A stretch of 64,000 nt of DNA from Lachnospira sp. UBA3212 (GCA_002363615.1 DEWK01000010.1:1-64000), one strand, 5' to 3'; positions 14,498-23,729 are shown, counted from the first letter of the stretch. The notes: a model not told the origin generated them from the sequence alone. Numbers and translations: made by a program.

Positions 14498-16175
14498 TTA
14501 TATTACCTTAACCAAAGCATTTATGACGGGACTAGATTCCGAAAAACCCAAGCAAAAAAGCAGGAAGCTTTTGTTGCTAGTCCTTGGGATCCTAGCTATC
14601 TTTGGGCTTTTTTTGCCGGTGACCCTGGGAGTAGGAATTCTGGTTCACCTTATGACCACCAGCTTGGCGGGAGTGGGAAAAGAGTCCATGGGTGCTATGC
14701 TTGTTTGTTTCATCATTTGCGTGTTTACGGTGGTCTTTGGCATGAGTGTCATTATGAATGAATTTTATTTTTCCGGTGACATAGAATTCCTTTTACCCTG
14801 GCCCCTAAAGGCCAGACAGATTGTGGCAGCCAAGTTTACTTCCGTCTTTTTAAATGAGAATGCCATGCAGATTTCCCTTGTAATTGCCTGCGTGGTGGGC
14901 TATGGACTGGCGGCAAAGATTGGACCTTTACAGTGGATTCTTTCTGTGATTGGGATTTTCACCTTGCCGATGATTCCTTTGGCCTATTGTGGGATTCTTG
15001 GGATTTTGATTATGGGAACCACTAGGTGGATTAAGAGCAAGGATGTGATCCAGCATTTGTCTGTGGCGATTACCTTGATTTTTCTTTTGATTTTTCTATC
15101 AGGCATTGGATTTTTACAGGATGTGGACATCGATACCTATGTGGTAAAACTTGCTACGGGAGACCAGGCAGGGATCAAGGCTTTATCCCTGGTATTTCCT
15201 CATGTGCCCTTGTTTATTAAGACCATTTCCCAGGGAAGTCTTTTGGCTTTGCTTCAGTATTTACTCTTACAGGTACTGGTGCTTGCCTTTTTGTTGCTTT
15301 TGGCAGATGTCCTTTATTTTAAGGGGGTTATCGGACTTACCTCTGCCTCTCACAGGGAGCTTAAGGAGGAAAGTCAGAAACTGATTGAACGATGCAAGAA
15401 GCATTCTCCGGCCTATGCCTACTTTAAAAAGGAAGTGCGCATGCTAACAAGGACGCCGGTCTTTTTTACCAACTGTGTGGCTGTGAATTTTCTTTGGCCC
15501 CTCTTTGTCTATGGGGCGATTAAAATCAGTCACCTAAAGTTTTCTTTGCTTTATTTGCAGACCCTTTATGAACTTAGGGATCTTCGCATACAGCTTTTTT
15601 TCCTCTTGGGAAGCGTGGGAATTCCGGTTCTTGTAACCGCCCTGAATTCTATTTCTTCCAACGCATTTTCTAGGGAGGGAAAGCAATTTGTGTTCATGAA
15701 ATATATTCCGGTGTCTTACAAGACCCAGTGGAAGGTGAAGGTTTTGGTAGGGATGCTTTATCCACTGTTTGGAGTCTTACTTTTTTTGATACCGGCTTGC
15801 ATCTTGGTACATGCTCCGGTAAGTCACATAATTTTGTTTAGCCTTTTAACCATCCTATCTGTGACCTTTGTGTCCATGATGGGAGTCTATATCGATTCGG
15901 TTCAGCCTAAATTAACCTGGGATGATGAGATGACAGCCCTAAGAGGCAACTACAATGCATTCTTTTCTATGGCCATGGCTATGTTATTTGCAGTGATTTT
16001 GTGCGTGGGAGGATTTGTCCTTTTTTGTATTAGTGAAATATCGATTACCTTAACGGCGGTCCTGATGATTACTATTTTGCTTCTTGCCAATGAGGTGATC
16101 TATGGTCTCACTAAGAGAAATGGAATTTTAAATTTGTTTGAAATGGAAGACGGTTTTTTAAAACATAGGAATTGA
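14490..16175 (+). CDS. ABC exporter permease (putative ABC exporter family)
   Basis: A 561-residue membrane protein with about twelve hydrophobic segments in two halves split by a cytoplasmic loop around residues 285-315 (HRELKEESQKL). A conserved stretch FSGDIEFLLPWPLKARQIVAAKF after the second helix is typical of large one-chain permeases where a NatA-type ATPase pairs with a ~550-residue partner. It overlaps the ATPase gene and is probably the last gene of that operon. No substrate hint. Confidence 0.85.
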   Translation: MNSYITLTKAFMTGLDSEKPKQKSRKLLLLVLGILAIFGLFLPVTLGVGILVHLMTTSLAGVGKESMGAMLVCFIICVFTVVFGMSVIMNEFYFSGDIEFLLPWPLKARQIVAAKFTSVFLNENAMQISLVIACVVGYGLAAKIGPLQWILSVIGIFTLPMIPLAYCGILGILIMGTTRWIKSKDVIQHLSVAITLIFLLIFLSGIGFLQDVDIDTYVVKLATGDQAGIKALSLVFPHVPLFIKTISQGSLLALLQYLLLQVLVLAFLLLLADVLYFKGVIGLTSASHRELKEESQKLIERCKKHSPAYAYFKKEVRMLTRTPVFFTNCVAVNFLWPLFVYGAIKISHLKFSLLYLQTLYELRDLRIQLFFLLGSVGIPVLVTALNSISSNAFSREGKQFVFMKYIPVSYKTQWKVKVLVGMLYPLFGVLLFLIPACILVHAPVSHIILFSLLTILSVTFVSMMGVYIDSVQPKLTWDDEMTALRGNYNAFFSMAMAMLFAVILCVGGFVLFCISEISITLTAVLMITILLLANEVIYGLTKRNGILNLFEMEDGFLKHRN

Positions 16176-16220
16176 CATTCTTTTCAAAGACGACTACAAT
16201 CATTCTAATAATTTTTAAGG

Positions 16221-17624
16221 ATGAATTTGAAGATGAATGAAAAAAAGAGAAGTACCTTCTCAGGAAGGTTAGGTTATGTGCTAGCCGCTGCGGGAAGTGC
16301 CGTAGGATTAGGAAACATTTGGAGATTCCCTTATTTGGCAGCCCAATATGGTGGTGGAATTTTTTTACTGGTTTATTTAATTTTAACTTTGACCTTTGGT
16401 TATACCATGATTATCTCGGAAACCACTTTAGGTCGTATGACACAAAAGAGTCCCGTTGGTGCTTTTAAGAAGGCGGGAGCTGGCAAACTTCTTCAAACTG
16501 GTGGTTGGATCAATGCCATTATCCCACTGTTAATTGTCCCTTATTATTCGGTAATCGGTGGATGGGTTATGAAGTATCTCTTCCAATATTTAACCGGAAA
16601 GGGTGGAGCCATTGCATCTGTAGATGACTCAGAACAGTCTGCTACATTTTTTAATAACTTCGTTGGTTCAGCCAGGGAACAGGAATTCTGGTTTATTCTG
16701 TTTGCCTTAATCACTATCCTGATTATCATTGGCGGCGTCCAAAATGGTATTGAGCGTATCTCGAAGATCATGATGCCTCTTTTGATTGTGTTGTCAATTA
16801 TTGTTGTGATTTATTCGGTGACAAGACCTCACGCCATTGAGGGTGTGAAGTATTTCTTAATCCCTAACTTTAAGCATTTTTCATGGAAGACTGTTGTGGC
16901 AGCCCTTGGCCAGATGTTCTATTCTCTGTCCATTGCCATGGGTATCCTTTACACCTTTGGCTCTTACATGAAAAAGGACGTAGATATTGAGATGTCTACA
17001 GTTCAGGTTGAAATTTTTGATACCGCCGTTGCCATTCTCTCAGGCTTGATGATTATTCCTGCGGTCTTTGCTTTTAATGGCGGTTCTCAGGAACAATTGA
17101 ATTCCGGTCCAAGTCTTATGTTTGTTTCTCTTCCCAATGTCTTTAACAGCATGGGCATGGGAAAAATCATTGGCTTTATATTTTTCTTGCTTGTCCTATT
17201 CGCAGCTCTGACTTCTGCGGTTGCCCTGGCAGAAAGTGTAGTTTCTACCTTTGAGGATGAGCTTCACATAAACCGTATTTCTGCCACCCTTGTTACCGGC
17301 GTAATTATCGTGATTCTTGGTAGTTTATCTGCCTTTGGTTTTAATATTCTTTCCGGTGTCACCCCATTCGGTATGGATTTCCTTTCTTTCTTTGATTTCC
17401 TTACGAACTCAGTTATGATGCCAATCGCAGCAATTGCCACTTGTCTCTTGATCCTTACGGTAACAGGTAAGAAGAAAATTGAAGAGGAGATTACGAGTAA
17501 TTCTCGCTTCCGAAGACGCCGTGTTTACTGGTTTGTCATAAAGTATCTTGCTTTGATTTTCCTTTTAATTATTCTTGTTACTTCGGTTTTAGCGACCCTT
17601 GGCTTTGATATGTTTAAACTGTAA
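16221..17624 (+). CDS. Sodium-dependent SNF-family (NSS) transporter
   Basis: A 467-residue transporter with about eleven or twelve membrane helices. TM1 has the family signature AAAGSAVGLGNIWRFPYLAA, which lines the substrate and sodium sites, and TM6 contains AALGQMFYSLSIAMG. It most likely moves an amino acid or related amine into the cell with Na+. Two ATGs compete: 16221 directly follows AAGGA, while 16233 has that motif about 12 bases upstream; neither is ideal and both give the same core. It is followed by a clear terminator, so it is a single-gene unit. Confidence 0.93.
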   Translation: MNLKMNEKKRSTFSGRLGYVLAAAGSAVGLGNIWRFPYLAAQYGGGIFLLVYLILTLTFGYTMIISETTLGRMTQKSPVGAFKKAGAGKLLQTGGWINAIIPLLIVPYYSVIGGWVMKYLFQYLTGKGGAIASVDDSEQSATFFNNFVGSAREQEFWFILFALITILIIIGGVQNGIERISKIMMPLLIVLSIIVVIYSVTRPHAIEGVKYFLIPNFKHFSWKTVVAALGQMFYSLSIAMGILYTFGSYMKKDVDIEMSTVQVEIFDTAVAILSGLMIIPAVFAFNGGSQEQLNSGPSLMFVSLPNVFNSMGMGKIIGFIFFLLVLFAALTSAVALAESVVSTFEDELHINRISATLVTGVIIVILGSLSAFGFNILSGVTPFGMDFLSFFDFLTNSVMMPIAAIATCLLILTVTGKKKIEEEITSNSRFRRRRVYWFVIKYLALIFLLIILVTSVLATLGFDMFKL

Positions 17625-17650
17625 ATTCCTAGGCTTGTCCTGGAAAAAAG

Positions 17651-17683
17651 CACGAGAGACTTAGTTTTCTCGTGTTTTTTTTT
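17651..17683 (+). terminator. Terminator after the SNF-family transporter
   Basis: CACGAGA (17651-17657) pairs with TCTCGTG (17668-17674), followed by nine T's. Confidence 0.85.
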
Positions 17684-17781
17684 AGTTGGGCCACTAACCC
17701 TACCTAAGTACAATTAAAGAATGTTTTAACTATCAAATTTAAAAGAAACGAAAATCTACTATTTAGTTTCCAGTTCTGCTG

Positions 17782-17790
17782 TGCTATAAT
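17782..17790 (+). promoter_or_regulatory. Orphan extended -10 promoter facing the GH5 3' end
   Basis: TGCTATAAT (TATAAT at 17785-17790) with a weak TTTAGT 17 bases upstream points rightwards, but no plus-strand gene follows; it faces the terminator and 3' end of the minus-strand glucanase gene. Nothing else was recognised in the gap between 17684 and 17813. Confidence 0.4.
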
Positions 17791-17813
17791 ATTTTTGAAA
17801 GTAAGAAGGAAAA

Positions 17814-17851
17814 GAAAAAAATCCCGCCCAACCGTATGGTCGGAACGGGAT
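17814..17851 (-). terminator. Terminator of the GH5 gene
   Basis: On the minus strand ATCCCG (17851-17846) pairs with CGGGAT (17826-17821), with additional inner pairing, followed by a run of T's at 17820-17815. Confidence 0.8.
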
Positions 17852-17857
17852 AAGGAA

Positions 17858-18850
17858 TTAAAATTGTTTTATTAACCATCTGCCGGTTTCGGAAAGATCG
17901 GAACGTTTGATTTTTCCGGTTTTGCTGCAGGATGATTGAATGAGAGAAGAGGTCTCAGCTTTGTTGCTTACATTCCAAGCTACAAAAGGAATCTTGTTTT
18001 TCTTTAAGAACTTGATCCAAGCCTTGGCTTCGGTATAATTAATGCCACCGTTACCAGAGGCATCACAGATTGAAAATTCAGAAACAAAGATTGGAAGACC
18101 TTCATCTAAAGCGGTTTGAGCCTTGTCACGTAAGTACTGACCATGGGTGGCTGCATAGAAGTGAAGAGTATACATGATATTCTTCTGACCGGTGATTGGG
18201 TCTTTGGCAGCAGTGTCAACATCTTGAGACCAGGTTGGAGTACCCACTAGGATGATATTCTTTTTATCATACTTACGGATGGTCTTGATGATCGTATTAG
18301 CATAAGGCTTAATGTCAGAAGACCAAGATACGTTGCCGTTTGGCTCGTTACAAATTTCGTAGATAATATTGGTTTGGTTACGATATTTTTTAGCCATACG
18401 TTTAAAGAAATGCTTCGCTTCCGACTTGTAAGTATTAGGATTGCCATCGGAGAGGATATGCCAGTCGATGATTACATACATGCCAAGCTTGGTAGCTGAT
18501 TTCACACCTTGATCCACCTTCTTGTAGAGGCTTCTTGAATAGCCGGCAGAAGGATCTGAATAAAGGGCGAGGCGGACAGTGTTTGCACCAAATTTCTTCC
18601 AGGATTTAAATTGCTTTTGGTTTACATAGTCAGGAAACCAAGCGATGCCGTGGGTGCTGACACCTTTTAGTTGAACAGCTTTGCCTTTCTTGTTTACAAG
18701 CTGGGTGTCCTTTACGGAGAGACGGCCCCATTTGGCGGCGGTTCCGCTACTTGGAGTTGCACCGAAAACCAAGTTAGGGCTTAGGGAAACGAGAAGCAAA
18801 ATACCAAGCAAAAGAAGTAAAGATTTAATTGTTTGATTGTCTTTTTTCAT
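17858..18850 (-). CDS. Secreted GH5 endo-beta-glucanase
   Basis: A 330-residue glycoside hydrolase family 5 (cellulase-like) enzyme. Residues 1-30 form a signal peptide (basic start, SLLLLLGILLLVSL core, cleavage near VFG-A). The catalytic domain shows LKGVSTHGI, FGANTVRLA, VIIDWHIL, YEICNEPNG with the acid/base Glu169, and FVSEFS with the nucleophile Glu258. The ending ETGRWLIKQF completes a single-domain enzyme with no carbohydrate-binding or dockerin module. Subfamily 2-like endo-1,4-beta-glucanase activity is likely. AAAGGAGG precedes the ATG and an extended -10 (TGTTATAAT, minus strand, 18888-18880) lies upstream. It is the only secreted hydrolase in the window. Confidence 0.93.
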   Translation of the reverse strand: MKKDNQTIKSLLLLLGILLLVSLSPNLVFGATPSSGTAAKWGRLSVKDTQLVNKKGKAVQLKGVSTHGIAWFPDYVNQKQFKSWKKFGANTVRLALYSDPSAGYSRSLYKKVDQGVKSATKLGMYVIIDWHILSDGNPNTYKSEAKHFFKRMAKKYRNQTNIIYEICNEPNGNVSWSSDIKPYANTIIKTIRKYDKKNIILVGTPTWSQDVDTAAKDPITGQKNIMYTLHFYAATHGQYLRDKAQTALDEGLPIFVSEFSICDASGNGGINYTEAKAWIKFLKKNKIPFVAWNVSNKAETSSLIQSSCSKTGKIKRSDLSETGRWLIKQF

Positions 18851-18920
18851 GAAATATCCTCCTTTTCAAACTTGTTACTATTATAACACATTTGGGAAGG
18901 GAGGAGGGTTGTTTTTGTAA

Positions 18921-19532
18921 ATGGGTGGTAATATGGGAATTATGATAGATGTGCTAATCAACCTGGCCATTACAGTAATGGCAGCCATTGGTTTAAAGAA
19001 AAGCTATGTGAATAATAAGGGCTGGTCCACCTTGAAATGGTTTACAACGGACAGCAATCTTATTGCGGGAATATTCTGTTTGGTGTATGCTATATATCGA
19101 ATTCGATATATGATAAATGGAGCAAAAATCCCGGATGGAGTCTATTTGATGCGCTATGTGGCAACCTGCGTGTTGGGGATGACATTCTTTATTGTGTTTT
19201 TGATTTTGGCACCATGGGATAGGGACTATAAGAGAAACTTTTTTTATGATGACCTCTTGTATCATCATTTTCTTTGTCCACTATTAACCATGATTTCCTA
19301 CCTGATCTTTGGCAAATTACCATACAAGGATATGATCGCCACCTTTGTGGGAGCGGCACCGATTTTCCTGTATGGTTTCGTAAGCATGATTTTAAATGTG
19401 GCAAGAGTGATGGAGGGACCGTATCCCTTCCTTTTGGTATACAAGAATGGATTTTGGAAAAGTATCATGTGGATGGCCATAATATTGACCTTTGGTTTTA
19501 GTATGTCATTGATTTTTGCAATGGTGAAGTAG
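18921..19532 (+). CDS. Integral membrane protein, Pr6Pr/FAR-17a-like
   Basis: A 203-residue protein with six predicted membrane segments. The pattern of a Trp/Phe-rich loop (LKWFTTDSNLIAG), a central DDLLYHHFLCPLLT with conserved histidines, and a final FGFSMSLIFA fits the Pr6Pr/FAR-17a/AIG1-like family of bacterial membrane proteins with no settled function. The start could be 18921, 18933 or 18942; the purine-rich GGGAAGGGAGGAGGG lies 12-20 bases before the first. The next gene starts directly at the base after its stop. Confidence 0.7.
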   Translation: MGGNMGIMIDVLINLAITVMAAIGLKKSYVNNKGWSTLKWFTTDSNLIAGIFCLVYAIYRIRYMINGAKIPDGVYLMRYVATCVLGMTFFIVFLILAPWDRDYKRNFFYDDLLYHHFLCPLLTMISYLIFGKLPYKDMIATFVGAAPIFLYGFVSMILNVARVMEGPYPFLLVYKNGFWKSIMWMAIILTFGFSMSLIFAMVK

Positions 19533-19913
19533 ATGAAAGGAATCAATTATTTAAAAGAAGATATAAAAAAGTATTGGAAAGGATTGCTGCTGGTAATCCT
19601 TTTTCTGGTGCTTTTGCAAATGACCCAACAGCATTTTTGTCCCTTTATGCGAGTTTTACATATTCCCTGTGCGGGATGTGGCATGACTAGGGCTGGCATG
19701 TATCTCTTAACCTTGCAATTGAAAGAGGCTTGGAGGATGAACGCCATGATCTACCCATTTGCGGCCTTAGTGGTCTATGCCATCATTTGCAGGTATGGAT
19801 TTGGGAAAAAGATAAAGGGGGCAAGTTTCTTGATTACCCTGTTAGCAATCATGGCCATCGCCTATTATATTTATCGTTGGATGACCGGATTTCCTCCTGA
19901 GATTTACAGTTGA
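19533..19913 (+). CDS. DUF2752 membrane protein
   Basis: A 126-residue membrane protein with three hydrophobic segments. The family mark is the stretch CPFMRVLHIPCAGCGMTRA after the first helix, with a CxGCGxTR core. DUF2752 proteins are of unknown function. The ATG directly abuts the stop of the preceding membrane protein gene (TAG-ATG), so they are translationally coupled. The TTGAAA of the next gene's promoter overlaps its stop codon. Confidence 0.85.
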   Translation: MKGINYLKEDIKKYWKGLLLVILFLVLLQMTQQHFCPFMRVLHIPCAGCGMTRAGMYLLTLQLKEAWRMNAMIYPFAALVVYAIICRYGFGKKIKGASFLITLLAIMAIAYYIYRWMTGFPPEIYS

Positions 19914-19938
19914 AAAATATGCCCTGATTTGCTAAACT
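19910..19938 (+). promoter_or_regulatory. Promoter of the NYG-rich membrane protein gene
   Basis: TTGAAA (19910-19915), 17-base spacer, TAAACT (19933-19938) preceded by TGC. It overlaps the end of the DUF2752 gene. Confidence 0.6.
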
Positions 19939-19966
19939 AAGGAAAGAATTTATAAGGAGGAAGGGC

Positions 19967-20350
19967 ATGGAAGATAATTATAACGATTATAATAATCAGA
20001 ATTATGCAAACTACACCAACGGCGGGGGTTATGGGAACCAGTCAAACAATGGTGGATATTATGAGAACTATAACAATGGCGGTTATTATCAGAACAATCG
20101 GAATGGGTTTAAGCCAGCCTTAACACCAGGGCAGTGGATTCTTACTATTTTGATTAGCTCGATTCCATGTGTCGGAGCCATTATGCTTTTTGTATGGGCA
20201 TTTTCCAATGATGGACAAGAGGATCGAAAGAATTGGGCAAGGGCAAACTTGATCATAGCTTTGATTGCCTTCGTATTTATCATCCTACTTCAATTGCTTG
20301 GTTTCACATTTGCTTTTGGCCCTGCCCTACAGTCAAGTAACTTATTGTAG
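19967..20350 (+). CDS. Membrane protein with Asn/Tyr/Gly-rich N-terminal tail
   Basis: A 127-residue protein. The first ~45 residues are low complexity, dominated by Asn, Tyr and Gly, and are probably disordered and cytoplasmic. Two membrane helices follow (about 49-70 and 84-110), linked by a charged loop (SNDGQEDRKNWARANL). The segment TPGQWILTILISSIPCVGAI recurs in small clostridial membrane proteins of unknown function. AGGAGGAAGG precedes the ATG. The following small gene starts nine bases after its stop. Confidence 0.65.
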   Translation: MEDNYNDYNNQNYANYTNGGGYGNQSNNGGYYENYNNGGYYQNNRNGFKPALTPGQWILTILISSIPCVGAIMLFVWAFSNDGQEDRKNWARANLIIALIAFVFIILLQLLGFTFAFGPALQSSNLL

Positions 20351-20359
20351 GTGAAAAAT

Positions 20360-20605
20360 ATGAGAACAGTAACTTTTAAAATGGAACGCCCGGGATTAGT
20401 GAAAGAGGGTCAAACCGTAGAACTAACAGAGCTTCCTGGGATTAATTACAATTACATTATTGAACCGGCCGTGGCCATGAGTGGTTGCTTTAAGTTATAT
20501 AATCGGATTAAGTCCAAAACGGGCGTGATCAAAAAGATCATTGAGAATGAACGTGGGTATTATATTGAACTTGAATTAGATGAGCCAGACCCGGATGCAG
20601 AATAA
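20360..20605 (+). CDS. Small conserved hypothetical protein
   Basis: An 81-residue soluble protein with predicted beta strands, ending in an acidic tail (ELDEPDPDAE). I do not recognise a family. ATG 20360 is preferred over the GTG at 20351 because AGGTGA (20349-20354) then serves as the ribosome site. It is in operon with the preceding membrane protein and is closed by a terminator. Confidence 0.6.
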   Translation: MRTVTFKMERPGLVKEGQTVELTELPGINYNYIIEPAVAMSGCFKLYNRIKSKTGVIKKIIENERGYYIELELDEPDPDAE

Positions 20606-20609
20606 GACA

Positions 20610-20639
20610 AAGGATAAGCGAAAAACTTATCCTTTTTTT
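20610..20639 (+). terminator. Terminator after the small hypothetical gene
   Basis: AAGGATAAG (20610-20618) pairs with CTTATCCTT (20626-20634) with T's following. Confidence 0.85.
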
Positions 20640-20653
20640 GAATGGAATTCGGT

Positions 20654-20682
20654 TTGAAATCATATTAGCACTATGCTATAAT
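20654..20682 (+). promoter_or_regulatory. Consensus promoter of the P-loop kinase-like gene
   Basis: TTGAAA (20654-20659), 17-base spacer and TATAAT (20677-20682) preceded by TGC, which is a near-perfect extended sigma-A promoter. Confidence 0.75.
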
Positions 20683-20733
20683 GGTCTTAATTTTGAGAAT
20701 GAATGATAAAAAGACAGGAAGGAGCATAGGAAG

Positions 20734-21303
20734 ATGAAAAAACTGATTTTAGTTACTTCTCCTCCTGCGTGCGGAAAAACATATGTAACACGCAAGCTGG
20801 CTAAGGCGATGACGAATTGTGTTTACTTAGATAAGGATTCACTAATTGTTCTTTCAAAACAGATCTTTAAGGTAGCGGGTGAGGAATATAACCGTAGTTC
20901 AGATTTCTTTGAGCGAGAGATTCGTGATTATGAGTATTATGCGATTATGGAAGTTGCCTATGAGGCTTTGGAATATAATGATACCGTATTCATTAACGCT
21001 CCATTTACCCGAGAGGTAAGGAACAAGGAATATATGGATGAGTTAGCAAAGAAACTAGCGGCAAAAAATACCACTCTAGTGGTTGTTTGGGTACATACGG
21101 ATATTGAGGTGTGTCACCAAAGAATGATCGAACGAAATTCGGATCGGGATACATGGAAGTTGGAGCATTGGGACGAGTATGTAGCCACCAGAGATTATTC
21201 ACAGCCGGAAGGAATTCCTGGATTGATTGTCTTTGAGAATTCTTCAGATGAAGATTTTGAGAATTCACTTCATCAGATTAGTTATTATTTGAGAAATATG
21301 TAA
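20734..21303 (+). CDS. P-loop ATPase/kinase-like protein
   Basis: A 189-residue AAA_33/zeta-type P-loop protein. Walker A is SPPACGKT at residues 9-16. YLDKDSL, a DYEYY stretch and VVWVHTDIEVCHQRMIERN with a following arginine-rich lid fit a small-molecule kinase or nucleotide-binding regulator. Zeta toxins and chloramphenicol phosphotransferase-like kinases share the layout, but no antitoxin lies next to it. Monocistronic, with its own strong promoter and terminator. Substrate unknown. Confidence 0.75.
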   Translation: MKKLILVTSPPACGKTYVTRKLAKAMTNCVYLDKDSLIVLSKQIFKVAGEEYNRSSDFFEREIRDYEYYAIMEVAYEALEYNDTVFINAPFTREVRNKEYMDELAKKLAAKNTTLVVVWVHTDIEVCHQRMIERNSDRDTWKLEHWDEYVATRDYSQPEGIPGLIVFENSSDEDFENSLHQISYYLRNM

Positions 21304-21312
21304 AATAAGAAG

Positions 21313-21347
21313 CCATGCTCTTAAATATCAGGAGCATGGTTTTATTT
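21313..21347 (+). terminator. Terminator after the P-loop kinase-like gene
   Basis: CCATGCTC (21313-21320) pairs with GAGCATGG (21332-21339), followed by TTTTATTT. Confidence 0.85.
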
Positions 21348-21361
21348 GATAAGGAGAGATT

Positions 21362-22333
21362 ATGGGATTAGTAGTTGACAAGATTGTAAAAAAGTATGGG
21401 GAAAACACGGTGGTAGACCAGCTTTCCTTTCGTATGGACCAGCCGGGAGTGTATGCCTTGCTAGGAAGAAATGGTGCAGGAAAAACCACCACGATCCGTA
21501 TGATGCTTGGCATGCTTGCTATGGATGGAGGAAGTGTGACCTGGAATGACAAGCCATTATCGCCATTTACCACAAATATTGGTTATCTGGCGGAGGAGCG
21601 AGGACTCTATCCAAAGTACACCTTAATGGACCAGTTGATTTATTTTTCTCGTTTAAAAAATATTAGCGAGCAGGAAGCAAAAAAGAGAATCAAGTACTGG
21701 GCAGAGCGTCTTCAGGTGGAAGAGTACATTTACCCAACCACCAGTGCAGATCAAAAGAAATCCAGGGGAAAGGGAGCCATTCAGTCTCGAAAGGCAGAAC
21801 AGCTTTCCAAGGGTAACCAGCAAAAGATTCAGCTGATGGCCTCCTTGATTTCAGATCCGGATCTGATTATTTTCGATGAGCCACTTTCTGGCCTTGACCC
21901 TGTCAATGCGGATATCTTCCGTGACATTATCCATGACTGTATCCGTAAGGAAAAGTATATTATCATGTCTTCTCACCAGATGGCCACCATCGAGGAATTC
22001 TGTACCGATTTGACTATTTTAAACCGTGGAAAGGACGTGCTTTCCGGCAATTTAAATAAAATCAAGAAGTCTTATGGAAGAGTGAATATGTACCTTAAGA
22101 GTGAAGAAGATCTTCATCCTTATATCAAAGAACATAACCTGACCATCCTTGAGGAAACACCGGATGGCATCCATATTAAGGTGAGTGGTCAGGAGGAAGC
22201 AGATCATTTCCTAAAGGACTTAGCTAGTCAAAATGTAAGCCTGATTCGTTTTGAACTTCGGGAACCATCTCTTCATGAAATCTTTGTCTCTACCGTAGAG
22301 AATGACAGTAAGGCTGGTGACGAACATGAATAA
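21362..22333 (+). CDS. NatA-like ABC exporter ATP-binding protein
   Basis: A 323-residue ATPase of the Na+-export (NatA) type. Walker A is GRNGAGKT, the signature region LSKGNQQKIQLMASL, Walker B LIIFDEPLSGLDP and the switch SSHQMATI. The C-terminal ~90 residues form the extra domain typical of NatA/DrrA-like proteins with DUF4162-type ending (RFELREPSLHEIFV). A ~25-residue Lys/Arg-rich insert (about 135-155) precedes the signature. Two permease genes follow with short overlaps, forming a three-gene exporter operon. Confidence 0.93.
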   Translation: MGLVVDKIVKKYGENTVVDQLSFRMDQPGVYALLGRNGAGKTTTIRMMLGMLAMDGGSVTWNDKPLSPFTTNIGYLAEERGLYPKYTLMDQLIYFSRLKNISEQEAKKRIKYWAERLQVEEYIYPTTSADQKKSRGKGAIQSRKAEQLSKGNQQKIQLMASLISDPDLIIFDEPLSGLDPVNADIFRDIIHDCIRKEKYIIMSSHQMATIEEFCTDLTILNRGKDVLSGNLNKIKKSYGRVNMYLKSEEDLHPYIKEHNLTILEETPDGIHIKVSGQEEADHFLKDLASQNVSLIRFELREPSLHEIFVSTVENDSKAGDEHE

Positions 22334-23729
22334 AGAGGAATTTCGTGGTTGGCAGGAGGTTCTATTTTTTACCTACCAGCAAACCTTTAAAAGTAAGGCG
22401 GTAAAAATTCTTACCGTGATTTTTGTTTTGGCGGCTCTTTTGGTGGTTCCCATTATGGCAGCCATTTCTTCAAATAATGCAAAAGACAAGAAAGATGATA
22501 GCGCCACCGGAAACAGTGGGGCAGGTCTGATTGAGAAGATGTATATTTTTGATGAAACGGGACGATTTGCCGATGAGGTCCTTGATTATTACGCAGGTCT
22601 TGAGGAATTTTCAGAAACAGAATTTATCAAAGCCACAGATTTAAAAAAGACCAAGGAACGAATTAAAAATTCCAAGGATGAGATGTTATCCATTCTTTTA
22701 ATCATTAGTGAAAAAGAAACCTATCACCTGAATTTTTACTACAACAAGGATGGAGAAATCGGCATCATGGACTTGGAAGATGTGACAGATGTGGTGGTGG
22801 ATGGATTTAAGGAGGTTGTAATTGCTTCTTTAAACTTAAATGAAGATCAAAAACTTCTGGTATCCAACCGGATTCAAACAGCAACCACCGTCCTATCCAC
22901 AGAAAAAACAAAGGTAAAAGATCATAAGATTTATTTTGAGGAGTATCAGTACACCTTTTCCCTAATTCTCGTTATGACTTTTACGATGGTCCTATCTTTC
23001 TGCGGAGAAGCAGTGGCAAACTCTATCATTACGGAGAAATCTTCCAAAATCATCGAGCTTTTAATGACATCCATTAAGCCGATGGCCATTATTACCGGTA
23101 AAGTTTTGGGTATGCTTGGAGTAGTCTTAAGCCAGGGCATCCTTTTAGTTGGCTGCCTTGCCGCTTCTTCCTTCCTTGCAAATTCCCTGTTCCCGGCCGG
23201 CATGGAAACAGGAAAACTCTATCCAAAGCAGATGACAAGTATGATGGATTCCATTGAAATTGATACCCATATGCTTTGGGCCAAAGTGCTTCTGATTCTT
23301 GTTATTTTTATCCTGGGATTTTTAATCTTTGGCCTTTTAGCAGGAATTGCCGGGGCAACGGTTAGTAAATTGTCTGACCTGGCAGAGGGAATGAAACTTT
23401 ACAGTTTGAGTCTGGTTATTTGTGCCTATGTAGGAATCTTTTCGGTGCAGTTTGGAACCTCTGGCATTCAGACATGGCTTCTTCATGTCTTTAGCTTGAT
23501 TCCAATCTTCTCCCCATTTACCTTAACGGTTTACCTCCTTTTAGGAAAAGAAGCGATTTGGGTGGGAGTTCTGGCCGTGGTTCTTATGATTATTTGCCTC
23601 TATCTCTTATTACGATTTGCGGCAGATGTTTATGATTACCTGATTTACTACAACGGCGATCCAATTAAGCTTAACAAATTACTGAAACTTTCAAAGGCTC
23701 GGAAAGGAGATAAGAAACATGCAGAATAA
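22326..23729 (+). CDS. NatB-like ABC-2 permease, first subunit
   Basis: A 467-residue ABC-2 permease. One N-terminal helix (about 28-48), a ~170-residue extracytoplasmic domain, then a cluster of five or six helices starting near residue 215. The conserved VANSIITEKSSKIIELLMTS just after the second helix is the NatB/ABC-2 family motif. ATG 22326 with GGTGA five bases upstream is preferred over the GTG at 22302. It overlaps the ATPase gene by eight bases and the second permease by eleven. Confidence 0.9.
   Translation: MNKEEFRGWQEVLFFTYQQTFKSKAVKILTVIFVLAALLVVPIMAAISSNNAKDKKDDSATGNSGAGLIEKMYIFDETGRFADEVLDYYAGLEEFSETEFIKATDLKKTKERIKNSKDEMLSILLIISEKETYHLNFYYNKDGEIGIMDLEDVTDVVVDGFKEVVIASLNLNEDQKLLVSNRIQTATTVLSTEKTKVKDHKIYFEEYQYTFSLILVMTFTMVLSFCGEAVANSIITEKSSKIIELLMTSIKPMAIITGKVLGMLGVVLSQGILLVGCLAASSFLANSLFPAGMETGKLYPKQMTSMMDSIEIDTHMLWAKVLLILVIFILGFLIFGLLAGIAGATVSKLSDLAEGMKLYSLSLVICAYVGIFSVQFGTSGIQTWLLHVFSLIPIFSPFTLTVYLLLGKEAIWVGVLAVVLMIICLYLLLRFAADVYDYLIYYNGDPIKLNKLLKLSKARKGDKKHAE

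Noticed and set aside
20734..21303. Zeta-type toxin of a toxin-antitoxin pair
   Set aside because: The P-loop layout is similar, but the gene is monocistronic between two terminators with no small antitoxin gene beside it.
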